64,000 bases of DNA, from positions 4,154,001 through 4,218,000 of the forward strand of contig OZ251224.1 of assembly GCA_965240325.2 (NCBI GenBank), read 5' to 3'. This stretch comes from Rebecca billardiae RCC1528. Taxonomy: Eukaryota > Haptophyta. The notes beneath the pieces were generated by a model. That model was not told the DNA's origin. It saw only the letters and a program-made list of their open reading frames with translations, and ran no database searches. The position numbers and the translations under genes are program-made. This document shows positions 21,470 to 32,085 of this stretch, piece by piece (position 1 is the stretch's first letter; the number at the start of each line of letters is the position of its first letter).

Positions 21470-22440
21470 CAGCGAGTCCTCCAGGATGCGCCAGCGAGTC
21501 CTTCAGGATGCGCAGCGAGTCCTCCAGGATGCGCCAGCGAGTCCTCCAGGATGCGCAGCGAGTCCTCCAGGATGCGCCAGCGAGTCCTCCAGGATGTGCC
21601 AGCGAGTCCTCCAGGATGCGCCAGCGAGTCCTCCAGGATGCGCCAGCGAGTCCTCCAGGATGCGCAGCGAGTCCTCCAGGATGCGCCAGCGAGTCCTCCA
21701 GGATGCGCAGCGAGTCCTCCAGGATGCGCCAGCGAGTCCTCCAGGATGCGCCAGCGAGTCCTCCAGGATGCGCCAGCGAGTCCTCCAGGATGCGCAGCGA
21801 GTCCTCCAGGATGCGCAGCGAGTCCTCCAGGATGCGCCAGCGAGTCCTCCAGGATGCGCCAGCGAGTCCTCCAGGATGCGCCAGCGAGTCCTCCAGGATG
21901 CGCAGCGAGTCCTCCAGGATGCGCCAGCGAGTCCTCCAGGATGTGCCAGCGAGTCCTCCAGGATGCGCCAGCGAGTCCTCCAGGATGCGCCAGCGAGTCC
22001 TCCAGGATTCGCAGCGAGTCCTCCAGGATGCGCCAGCGAGTCCTCCAGGATGCGCAGCGAGTCCTCCAGGATGCGCCAGCGAGTCCTCCAGGATGCGCCA
22101 GCGAGTCCTCCAGGATGCGCCAGCGAGTCCTCCAGGATGCGCAGCGAGTCCTCCAGGATGCGCCAGCGAGTCCTCCAGGATGCGCAGCGAGTCCTCCAGG
22201 ATGCGCCAGCGAGTCCTCCAGGATGCGCCAGCGAGTCCTCCAGGATGCGCAGCGAGTCCTCCAGGATGCGCCAGCGAGTCCTCCAGGATGCGCCAGCGAG
22301 TCCTCCAGGATGCGCCAGCGAGTCCTCCAGGATGCGCAGCGAGTCCTCCGGGATGCGCCAGCAGCGAGTCCTCCAGGATGCGCCAGCGAGTCCTCCAGGA
22401 TACGCAGCGAGTCCTCCACCCCTCCAGGATGCGCCAGCGA
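21470..22440 (+). repeat. 21/22-bp minisatellite, about 45 units
   Basis: Unit GCGAGTCCTCCAGGATGCGC followed by CA or A, giving interleaved 22- and 21-bp forms. Isolated variants (GATGTGCC, GATTCGC, GATACGC) occur. The array is open in three plus frames and one minus frame because no unit contains a stop, but the translations are pure repeat. The TCCT-CC-AGGA core is self-complementary. Degenerate units precede it from about 21370, and a related palindrome, ATCCTCGAGGAT, recurs near 26967 and 27034. Confidence 0.97.
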
Positions 22441-22479
22441 GTCAGCCTTCAGGATGCGCCAGCCAATCTTGTGGGTGTA

Positions 22480-23565
22480 CGATGCACCGCCGTCTCCTGC
22501 AGAATGCGCCAGCCGTACTCGCAGATTCTTGATCCAGCCTGCGCGCGCGGATAGCGCGAGCGAGCGTGGCATTGGGCGCCGACGCGGGTGCTGCGCACTG
22601 GTAGCGTAGTGAGATGGCGGTGTGCTCTTGCATCAGCCGTCTGCTCTTGCATCAGCCGTCTCCGCGTCGAGGTGTCGTGGGCGATCTTCAAGCCGAAGAG
22701 CAAGCGGTCGTAGCCAGTGCCTGCGCGCGCGCCGCGCGCGCAAGCGGCAGCGCGCCCAGCCAGCGCGCGCGGTCAGTCGTGCAGGGAGGCAGTGCGCGCG
22801 CGCGCCGCCCGCATGCGCGGTGGGGCGCACCAATGGAGAGGACGCCGAACGAGAGCTCGATGTTGGAGAACGTGGGCTCGTTCTGGAACACCATCTCCAG
22901 GTCGAGGTGCGAGAGGAACTGCCGGATGCGCCGCGTGAACACATAGTCCTGAGAGCACGGGGCGCTAGACTAGACGGCGCGGCAGCGGGGTGAGCGGCGG
23001 CGCGCGCGCGTGCGTTGGCGCGCGTCGGCGCGCACGTCGGCGCGCGCACCTTGGAGAGCGCGAGGAGCTTGAGCAGCTCCTCGTTCGCCTGAGCCGCCGG
23101 GTCGAACGCCTGGACTTCCTGCAAGGGGGGGCGGGGGTCACACGAGTGACGGGGCAGTTGGTGCGGCGGCAGTTGCGCGGTCAGTTTATCGCGCGCGAGG
23201 GCGGATCTGGTGCATTGCGTCATTCGCGATGCGTAGGTGGAGCAGTCGCGCGTTCGTACGTTGCCCGTCCAGTGCGCGCATGCGTGCGGCGCGCACAGTT
23301 CGCCGCGCCGATTCGCCCGGCGCTCGTGCTCGCACGCGCTGACGGCTGAGCGTGTTCTACTCGCTTGCGGCGCCTTTGCGCGTTGAGGCTGAGAGAAGTG
23401 CAGCTGGAGGATTGGAGCAGTAGTAGTAGCGTCTGATGATGGCTCTCTGGGATGATGGCGGCGTTGAACGAGCGAGAGCAGAGCGCTGGGCTGCGGGCAA
23501 GGCGACGGTTCCGAACATCGCGGCCGATGATGACGAGCTGCGTCTGCGGGTGGTAGTCCTTCAAA
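22480..23565 (-). pseudogene. multi-exon gene fragment of unknown family, truncated by minisatellite
   Basis: Reading leftwards, well-formed exons with consistent phases can be assembled. An upstream piece around 23565-23510 reads KDYHPQTQLVIIGRD. Exon 23118-23050 (69 nt, EVQAFDPAAQANEELLKLL) has acceptor CCCTTGCAG and donor AAG|GTGCGC. Exon 22948-22831 (DYVFTRRIRQFLSHLDLEM... FGVLSI) follows. The next exon starts at 22720 (G|GC ACT, giving GTGYDRLLFGLKIAHDTS). Phases agree at all three visible junctions, and the peptide looks like a genuine folded, non-GC-driven sequence. After about 22600 the frame loses this character and runs straight into the minisatellite. The 5' end is also missing beyond about 23570, next to a large palindrome. 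The family was not recognised. It may be a remnant or a live gene with further exons. Confidence 0.45.
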
Positions 23566-23589
23566 ATCAAACGCGCGGGTTCGGGGTTG

Positions 23590-23653
23590 CCGGACGACTA
23601 GTCCGGAAATAACGGCGCGCCGTCGGCGTGCCGTTATTTCCGGACTAGTCCGG
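23590..23653. repeat. 64-nt near-perfect palindrome (long hairpin)
   Basis: Right arm GCCGTTATTTCCGGACTAGTCC plus GG at 23630-23653 pairs with the left arm starting at 23590, which differs only by a 3-nt insertion (ACG). The inner GCGCCG/CGGCGT also pairs, leaving almost no loop. Each outer arm itself contains the palindrome CCGGACTAGTCCGG. Confidence 0.9.
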
Positions 23654-24607
23654 CACGGCGCCGTACAAGGCATCAATACCAGCAGCGTGCGGGGTGCGCT
23701 GCCTCCGGGGGGGCGGTGAGTACTGCATTCATAAGCCAGCATAGAAGCAACCTGCGGTAAGGGGATACTTAATCGATGCTGGTAAGTCCTCAGCTGCTAC
23801 GCTAGGGGTGCAGGCGTGCCGAGCTTAATCCGGATCCCGAGGGGGACGCACCCGCTTCCGTGTAGTTATGGTATGTCGACGATAATTGACGACACTACCG
23901 AGCTGCCTCCGGGGGGACGTTTACTATGTGGCGCTTGCCGGAGCGTATGTAGCAGCCGCGCCCCGGCTCGGTCGGGTGATGGGGTAGGGTAGGGACGACG
24001 AACGTCGGAGGGCGTAGGGACTAGGGTAGGGTTGATGGGCGCTCGCTGGTCGGTGGCGGTGGGGCAGTGGGGCGTGCACTGTGCGCGTGCTGCGGGGGCG
24101 CCCAGGCACCCTGCCCGAGACGAGCCAGCGGCTGTGCGATGTGCCAGGCGGCCAGAGCCTAGGCTGCCAGCACTGCTGCTGCGCGCGCATGAGTGGCGGG
24201 CCCGAGTGCCACACGCAGCATCGTGCTGCATGCGGGCAAGACGCTGCGTCGGAGCTGGCTGGAGCTGGAGATGGGCGCGCGCTGCTACTCGTCGCGCCGG
24301 TCGCGCCAAGCACGCGCATGCTCTGCGACGTGCTGGCAGCGGGCATAGAGGAGGCGCCCGTCGCGCGCCTCACCGTCTTGGCGACGCGCTGCCTACGTGC
24401 TCGGCGTTGCGCGCGGCACCGTTGGCACCCACTGGCGAAGCTGATGCCATGCCTGAGCGCCGCGACCTGCGGCACGGGCACTTTTGACCTGCAGCTAGCG
24501 CACGGCGCGGCGAGGCGCCCGGTGGACGAGCTGCGGGGCGTGGGCGCAAAGGATGAGTCGGTGCGCACAGCAACTCAGCAAGAGGCACACAGGCGGCGTG
24601 CGCACCA
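23654..24607. other. 954-bp stretch without a supported gene; telomere-like G-rich patch
   Basis: Between 23970 and 24035 the plus strand reads GGGGTAGGGTAGGG and, 30 nt later, CTAGGGTAGGGTT: degenerate TAGGG units resembling interstitial telomeric repeats. No credible coding frame is seen. Confidence 0.4.
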
Positions 24608-25260
24608 CGCGTGGCTCGCCGCTCGCGCTAGCCGCTGGCCACCAGGCGAGCCGCTCGCCCTGGGCGCATCGGCCCGCCTCCTCGCGCCGCCTGGCGCAGC
24701 ACGTGCGCACCGGCGGGCGCGCAGGTGACGGTAAGCGTGGCGCGACCGAGGGCGGCTCAGGGCTCACACCGCGCGCGCCGCGCCCACATCCATTTGTCCC
24801 CCCGGCGGCGCGCACGGGCGGCGCGCGCGCGGCACGTGGCTCGCCGCTAGCCACCAGGCGAGCCGCTCCCCTGGGCGCATCGGCCCGCCTCCTCGCGCCG
24901 CTTGGCGCGCCGCGTGCGCACCGGCGGGCACGCAGGTGACGGTAAGCGTGGCGCGACCGAGGGCGGCTCAGGGCTCACATCGCGCGCGCCGCGCCCACAT
25001 CCATTCGTCCCCCCGGCGGCGCGCACGGGCGGCGCGCGAGCGGCACGTGGCTCGCCGCTGGCCACCAGGCGAGCCGCTCCCCTGGGCGCATCGGCCCACC
25101 TCCTCGCGCCGCGTTGCTCGCCGCGGGCGCACCGGCGGGCGCGCAGGCGACTGTAAGCATGGCGCGACCGAGGGCGGCTCACCTTGCGCACGCCGCGCTG
25201 CCAATTTTTCATTCGTCCTCTTTCCCCCGGCGGCGGCGCGCGGCACGGGCCGCGCAGGCG
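24608..25260 (+). repeat. about 211-bp tandem repeat, three units
   Basis: The marker CCACCAGGCGAGCCGCT occurs at 24639, 24851 and 25062 (period 212 and 211 bp). Each is followed by GCGCATCGGCCC.CCTCCTCGCG and, further on, GCGCGACCGAGGGCGGCTCA. Units are highly similar. Confidence 0.9.
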
Positions 25261-25811
25261 CACGATTAGCCATCGGACCAGCCTATTGCACGCGGCACAT
25301 TCGCTTGTTCATACGAGCCACGCGCGCGCGGCGTAGCGAGAGCATGCCCCTAGTCGCGGCGCAGTACCAGCATAGCCTACCAGCCTACCAGCAGCCTACC
25401 AGACTGAGCACGCAGTGTCAGCCCACTGCGGGCAGTGCCAGGCCGCAGGCGGCCGCCCCGGCGCGGTCGAACCGTCCCGGCTGCCTACTCACTACGTATA
25501 TATATAGCTAGACCAGCAGCCCGTAGTACCACCCCGGCCGTACCGCGCAGGACGACCGTACACTTTGACTCGGCCAGTGTCGGCTCAGCGCAGCCGAGCG
25601 GCACGGTGGACGACCGACACGGCAGATTACTGGTCGTCATCACGCATATATGTGCGTGTCAGGCTATATATATATTACATCAATAATATATAGTATTATT
25701 ATATTACATTAAACGCGGGCGGCTCGGTGATGACGGTCTGACGGACTCGGACGGTCGACTCTGTGGCCTCGATGATACTCCGTCGGCTCGCAGACAGATA
25801 TATGCGCTAAA

Positions 25812-25869
<58 letters not shown>

Positions 25870-26680
25870 CAGCAGCAGTAGGCAGCTGTTACTCTCGGAG
25901 ATGCGCGCCCCGTGCTATCCCGTATCCGGTACGCGGGCTGCGCTGCGTCGTCAGACTCAGACGAACGATGATCGCTCGATGCTGATGATGCATGTTGCGC
26001 GCTGTCATACTGCGCTAGCTTATGGCCGCTGGCGGGCCCGCTGGAGGCGCGGGGCGGCCCGAGCGCCGCCGCCGGCCGAGCCGCGGGCCCGCCACCCGCG
26101 GCACGGCCGCCGGCGGGGCCCCCGCCGTCAGTCAGGCACTGGCACGGCGCCTCGGCGGCGGCGGCGTAGCGCCGCCCGCGGACTGACAGCAAGTGACGAC
26201 ACGCGACTCCGACAGCCAAAGCACGTATAACTATAATAATATTACTATCGTCTGGCAGTCGATCTGGTAGGTACACTGATAGGCTGGTCTTCAGCTAGCT
26301 ATGCTGGTGCTGCGCCGTGCGGGCGGCGTGAAGCCGGGGGCGTGCTCTCGCTCCGCTGCGCGCGCGTGGCTCGCCAGTGGAAAAGCGCGAATGCGCTGCG
26401 TGCGATAGTCGGTTCCGATGGTCAACCGCGCGCCCTGGCGGCCCGTACCGCGCGCCGCCGCCGGGTAGACAAACGGGGGCGCGGCGCGCGCACGGCGAGC
26501 CGCCCTCGGTCGCGACATGCTTACTGTCGTCGCCTGTGCGCCCACCGGTGTGTACGCGGCGAGCCGTGCGGCGCGAGGAGGTGGGTCGATGCGCCGATCA
26601 GGGCCAGCGGCTCGCCTGGTAGGCAGCGGCAGGCAGCGGCGAGCCACGAGCCACGCGTGCGCCGCTCGTGCACGCCATGG
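25027..26680. repeat. large inverted repeat, arms about 330 bp, spacer about 1 kb
   Basis: The third tandem unit plus its tail (25027-25350) recurs as reverse complement at about 26337-26680. Shared landmarks on the left arm are GCGCATCGGCCCACCTCCTC, GCGACCGAGGGCGGCTC, CCCGGCGGCGGCGCGCGGCA and GCGAGAGCATGCCCC. Similarity is clear but not perfect. The spacer is AT-rich and holds an AT microsatellite. Confidence 0.75.
25815..25866. repeat. (AT)n microsatellite, about 26 copies
   Basis: Uninterrupted AT dinucleotide run in the AT-rich spacer of the inverted repeat. Confidence 0.98.
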
Positions 26681-27285
26681 CATGCCCAACGGCGCAGGCT
26701 TGAAGCGGCATGGCGCGCGCCCATGATGGCCCCACCTCGAGGATCGACCAGGTCAGGCACGGCGCGTTGCCCGGTGCGAGTCCGCCTGGTGCGAGTCCTC
26801 GCCCGCCTGGTGCGAGTCGTCGTCGTCTCGTCGAGCTGAGCCGAGCACCGTCGGAGGGAGGGCGGACACGCGCTGTGTGAACCGGGCAGAGCTTGCAGGA
26901 ACCGCTGCGAAGCGGAGGCGAGGTGGCGAGCAAGCATCGTCACTGCGCGCAAGTCTCTGGAGCCGGCGAAGTTCTATCCTCGAGGATCCGCTGAGACATG
27001 GTTTTCCTCCAAGTCCCGCGCCGATCCTCGAGGATACGTCTGCCCCTTCTCTCTCCTCTGAAAACTTATGCCAGCTTCTTGTTTTCTATGTGTACGAAGT
27101 GTATACAGGAGAGCTGCGCCCTCGTGCCTGTGTCTTTAAATCATAGAAAACAGCGGGGGCCTAGCGGCCTTTTCCCGGTGGGGCTGGTCGAACACAGCGC
27201 GTCTAGGACGCGACGGAAAGCTTGCCAGGGCCGGCAGACCCGACGACGATGGGACGAGTTGGCCGTTCAGCGCTGACTAACGGTA
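26681..27285. other. 605-bp stretch without a supported gene
   Basis: Includes two copies of the 12-bp palindrome ATCCTCGAGGAT (near 26967 and 27034), related to the core of the 21/22-bp minisatellite, and the third copy of the dispersed 57-bp element. Confidence 0.4.
27107..27148 (+). repeat. dispersed 57-59 bp element, partial copy 3
   Basis: AGGAGAGCTGCGCC ... CTGTGTCTTTAAATCATAGAA aligns with the central and right part of the copies at 18546 and 19605. Confidence 0.75.
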
Positions 27286-28109
27286 TCATCCGGGCTGCCG
27301 CGTCTTCGCGCGTCGCGCGTGCGATTTAGCCGTTAGCCAGGCGTCTGCAAGGCCCACCGAGGCGCCAGCGAGGCGCGCGTCGATGCAGTCGTCGCTGCGC
27401 ACGGCCGCTCGGGCACGGCGGCACGGCAACGGCACGCACCGATCACGCCGTGCGTGCGCGCGTCGGCCATCGACGCGTGGTAGTCGTGCAGCAACTGCAG
27501 CTCCGTGGGGTTTTCCGCACGTCGTGCGCGCTGCTGCTGCCGGACGCCCAGATGGCGCGCGACCGCGTCGGTCGCGGCGGCCTCGCGCGCCGCGCGCGGG
27601 GCGGCTCGACGCGCGGCGTGACCCTCGCGGCGCTCCGCGTTGCGCGCCTCGTCCACGCCGTTCAGCGTGCTCGCCAGCCGCGCGCGCAGCTGCGCGAGGC
27701 ACGCGTCGAGCGCTGCCGGCGTCTCGCAGTTTGGGTGCGAGGCCGCGGGCGCGCGCGCGCCGGGGCGCGTGGCCTCGTGCGGGTGCACGGCGAGGCGCGC
27801 CAGGTCCACAAACGGCTCGTCGCGCAGTTCCAGCGCGCGCAGCCCGGCGACGCGCGCGTCCCAGCGCGCGACGTGTTTGGACAGCGCGTTCGACATGCGC
27901 GCGCCGCCCGCGTCGCCCTCGCCGCGGTACCGGCGGATGAGAATGGCCAGGGCTGCACGCACGTTGGCGAATTGCGCGCACGCCGCCGCGCTCCGCCTCC
28001 GCATCTGCACGACACACGCCGCGTAGACCACGAACGAATCCAGCTCGTGCACGACATCGTCAGCCGACGTGGCGATGTCGGGCCGACGGCGGCCAAAGTC
28101 ACGACTCAC
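27286..28109 (-). CDS. small spliced gene of unknown function
   Basis: Candidate protein of 242 residues from the ATG at 28109 (MSRDFGRRRPDIATSADDVV). Exon 1 (28109-27440) ends GTG ATC G|GTGCGT. Exon 2 (27344-27286) begins after CCTTGCAG and restores the frame as GAC GCC TGG, ending AKTRQPG-TGA. The intron (27439-27345) is 95 nt, phase 1. Composition is coding-like: helical, balanced acidic and basic, with few frame-shadow Arg/Pro runs (LDSFVVYAACVVQMRRR, LRDEPFVDLARLAVHPHEA). No family was recognised. It lies isolated in a repeat-rich block, so it may be an element-encoded or decaying gene. Confidence 0.45.
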
Positions 28110-28260
28110 GATGTGCCCGTCCCGACCAGGGACCCGGCGTCGCGGCAGGCGCTTTCCGTACCGTTACCGTATTGTATAGGCGGTATGAACTGGGTAAGGG
28201 GGTACCGCTAAGATCGCCGCCAGATTTGTGGGAATCGCAACGACATCTCTATGCGGCGCG

Positions 28261-28358
28261 CGCAAAAATTAACCACATGCGCTTCGATTCCCGAGGCGGG
28301 CCCTAATTGGCGCAAAAATTAACCAAGTGCGTTCTCGATTCCCGAGGCGTGCCTAATC
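28261..28358 (+). repeat. 50-bp tandem duplication
   Basis: CGCAAAAATTAACCA occurs at 28261 and 28311, each followed by a GTGCG/TGCGC...CGATTCCCGAGGCG segment. The CGATTCC piece faintly resembles a tRNA B box, but no cloverleaf can be drawn. Confidence 0.85.
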
Positions 28359-28620
28359 ATAAAACGTTTGAGGCCCCATTGTTCGTATTCCTACTCCGGT
28401 ATTACTTTCCCCAGCAGTACGTCACACCCAATTAAAGGGGGTCGGAGCTGGGTCTCCCAGGGCTTTCTCACGAATTAAAATTGTTTAAAGCTGTGTTCAC
28501 CAGAATTAGTCCGGACGCTTCTCGTCGCCGGGCTCGCCGCCAAGTGCGGGGACCCCTCGCGACGGCCGCGCCGCCGCGCGTAAGGGTGGCGACCCGCACC
28601 TCACGCCGGCCCGCGCATTC

Positions 28621-29310
28621 GGCGGGGCGCGCGCGGAGCGCGCCGCGCGCGGGCGCGTCGGCCCGTACGCTCGGAGCCCCGGGGGAGTTCACTCCGAGCG
28701 CGCCGCGCCGCGCCCGTCGCGCCGCGCTGCGGCGTGCGCCGTGCACGCGTTCAGTGCGGCTCGGGTGCCGAGCGCCGCCGCGGAGCGGAACGAGAGCCGG
28801 GAGCGGGTGCGCTGGCGCGGGCGGGGTGTGGAGGCACGCTACGGGAGTCTACCTCTCGTGCCGCGCGCGCGCGCCCGCTCGGCGCCGTCACTTGGCGCGG
28901 CCGTAGGCGTCCAAGCGTCGATGGTTGGCCTCGCCTGGGGGCCGTAACGCTTGACGAGACCGAGCACGGTGCTGACGAAATCGAATACGCACCGGCACCG
29001 GCCCATGGAAGCCCGCCGCGCGCTGTGGCCGCGCGCCGCGCGCACATCAGGCGGGGCGCGCGCGGAGTCCGCCGCGCGTGGGGGCCTCAGCCAGTACGCT
29101 CAGGCCCCCGGGGGAAGCGCATGCGACCTCGCCGCGCCGCGCCCGTCGCGCCACGCCACGGCGTGAGCAGTGCGTCCCGGTTCGACCAGGGTCGCGGCGC
29201 GCGCCGCTGCACGCTACCACTGGGGCGGATGGTGCGCGCCGCGCGCGCGGGGGCGGCTTGTGGAGGCGGGCGGTGACGGCCTGGCTCGCCTGCCGCGCGC
29301 GCGCCGCCCT
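28621..29310 (+). repeat. two diverged tandem units, about 429-bp spacing
   Basis: GGCGGGGCGCGCGCGGAG begins units at 28621 and 29050. Both contain AGTACGCTC/CGTACGCTC then CCCCGGGGGA, and GCCGCGCCGCGCCCGTCGCG at equivalent positions. The first also has a short hairpin (CTCGGAG/CTCCGAG). No coding assignment is made. Confidence 0.7.
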
Positions 29311-30266
29311 GCGTTGCGTCCTGAACTCTCCGTGCTCGCAGGGTGCGGATGCTGCACGAGAGCCAGTGCTGTGACTCTCTGTGACGGGCTGGGCTGGGCT
29401 GCTAGGCGGCTGCGGGCCTCCCGTGTGGGTTGGATGGATGCCCGCTGCGACGCTGGCCGCACGATTGCGTCCTTCCGCTTTGCCTTGCCCTTGGCAGCTG
29501 CGCCACCGTTGTGCGGCATGTGCTGCCAGGTGAGCGAGGCTCGCTCCTCGGGCGGCTGGATGACCACAATCGCGGATGGCTTGGTGCGGACGGGGTGGTC
29601 TTGGTCCCCTGTCTCATCGCCAGCACGTTGCGGCTGCAGCAGCCGCAGGCGTGTCTGCTTGATGGGCTCCGGCCGGCAGCCCAGACTCCATTTTACCTCT
29701 CACATCAGTGGGCCTTGGGGCAGTGAGCTGGTGTCAGGTGTGACGCCGGGCATCAAGCCTGAATCGGCAGGGAGGCGGAGGGAGCGCACCACGGTGGGCC
29801 AACCGGCCAGTGCACGGCGCGGTTGGCTCGCTCGCACTGCGTCTGCGGCGCCTGGCCGGCACCAGGGTGCGTTCGTAAGATTCCTATAGTTTACCGCGGA
29901 TCGTGTCAGACGTCACAGCCCATTGATGCGCGTCAGTCCGAGGTTAGCCAGCACGAGCACAGCCAAGGGGAAGCTATGCCGGAACCAAGTCGTGCTGCAC
30001 AGGTGGCGCCACACCGCACACGAGGACTCGCCGGCTGCGGGCTGGTCCGACTCCGTCACTCGCATGGGCCACACTCCTCCGACCTCGACTGTCTCCTATG
30101 CTGGAACCAGAGATCGTCGTCTAGAAGGTGAGGCGGAACCTTGCGGGATGGTCACGGCGCTGGATGGACAGAGGGAGCGCTGCTGAGTGCTGGCGAGGAC
30201 ATCGTTTGCGCAGCACGGCCGGACGGCCGCGGACCATTTCTTCTTTACGGTTATTTTTCTGAAGAA
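29311..30266. other. 956-bp stretch without a supported gene
   Basis: Mixed composition. Frames are open by chance on both strands and none has a recognisable domain. The right end is presumably the promoter of the RNase P-type gene. Confidence 0.4.
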
Positions 30267-31061
30267 ATGGATTTCCCCCTCCCGGCTTGCGCACGGGTGC
30301 GCAGGATGCAGAAGCCAGCCCCGGCGGTGAAGCGCAAGCGCGCGGAGGCGCCCACGCTGGACGCGCGTTCGGGGCGGGCGGCGCAGGGCGTGATCGACAC
30401 CGGAGGCGTCGGGCAGCTGGTTCGCGGGAAGACGTCGGCATTGAGCTCGGCGACGCGCACCTCCACGTCGGCCGTGCGGCAAGGGCTGGAGGACGCGCTG
30501 CGCATTAGCTGGCCCGCCCTCGGCACGGACGCCGCCGAGGCTGTGCTGAGCGCGCTGCATCGTGAGCTCTCGACCAGGCCAGATGTGTGTGCGCGTGCCC
30601 GTCGCGCGCGTACCATCCGTGGGCACCGCACTGGCGCAGCCACTGAGCCTGCCTCCGCGCGCGACGCGTCGGATGGCATCGTCATTGGCCTGAACGCGGT
30701 GAGCGCGGGCATGGAGCGCGGACAGCTCCGACTGGCCATCGTCGCGAAGGACGCGTGGCCGAGCGCATGCATGCAGCACTTACCGATGCTCGCCCACGTC
30801 GCGATGATGCCGCTCTGCCCGCTCGCCGACGCCGCCGCCCGCCTCGGCGAGTGTGTGGGCACGGCGCGCCTCGATGCGCTCGGCTTCTGCAAGGCGGCGC
30901 CGGACTGGGTGGCCGAGCTCGCGCGCGCCGTGCAGGAGCGGGCGCCGCCGATCGCCGCGCCCGCATGGTTTGCCCACCTCCCGTCACGGCGCAGTGATGC
31001 CACCGGTGGCACCGCCACAGCACGCGGCGACAGCAACATTGATGCAGATGTCAGTTTATAA
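30267..31061 (+). CDS. RNase P/MRP protein subunit, L7Ae family (Rpp38/POP3-like)
   Basis: Predicted kink-turn RNA-binding subunit of RNase P and RNase MRP (tRNA 5' processing and rRNA processing, nucleolus). Start taken at the ATG at 30267 (AGAAATGG context, MDFPLPACARVRRM); a second ATG at 30306 is also possible. The 264-residue product has a basic N terminus (PAVKRKRAEA), a helical segment (VRQGLEDALRISWPALG) and an L7Ae/L30e fold over about residues 142-220. That fold shows GIVIGLNAVSAGMERGQLRL, AIVAKDAW, LPMLAHVAMMPLCPL and GTARLDALGF. The order and spacing match the Rpp38 branch rather than ribosomal L7Ae, which lacks the long N-terminal arm. Single exon. It ends shortly before a long AT microsatellite. 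Confidence 0.8.
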   Translation: MDFPLPACARVRRMQKPAPAVKRKRAEAPTLDARSGRAAQGVIDTGGVGQLVRGKTSALSSATRTSTSAVRQGLEDALRISWPALGTDAAEAVLSALHRELSTRPDVCARARRARTIRGHRTGAATEPASARDASDGIVIGLNAVSAGMERGQLRLAIVAKDAWPSACMQHLPMLAHVAMMPLCPLADAAARLGECVGTARLDALGFCKAAPDWVAELARAVQERAPPIAAPAWFAHLPSRRSDATGGTATARGDSNIDADVSL

Positions 31062-31232
31062 GCGGTCATCCATTTCCAACGGCAACGAAGTAACGATCGA
31101 CGATGCGGCGGGTTGCTGTAGTTAGGGTAGTAAGGGTAGGTCTACGTCGAAGTGAGACGCGACTCGGATCTAGCATGCTGTGTTGCTGACACGAGTACAC
31201 GACGTGCACAACATCATAACATGTCGTGTAAC

Positions 31233-32085
<853 letters not shown>

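Noticed and set aside
21455-22609. Long frames through the 21/22-bp array (up to 521 residues), or a CRISPR array
   Set aside because: Pure tandem repeat without stop codons; units are contiguous with no spacers, and the context is eukaryotic.
28280-28355. CGATTCCCG as a tRNA T-arm or SINE
   Set aside because: No A box, anticodon arm or acceptor stem can be folded around it.
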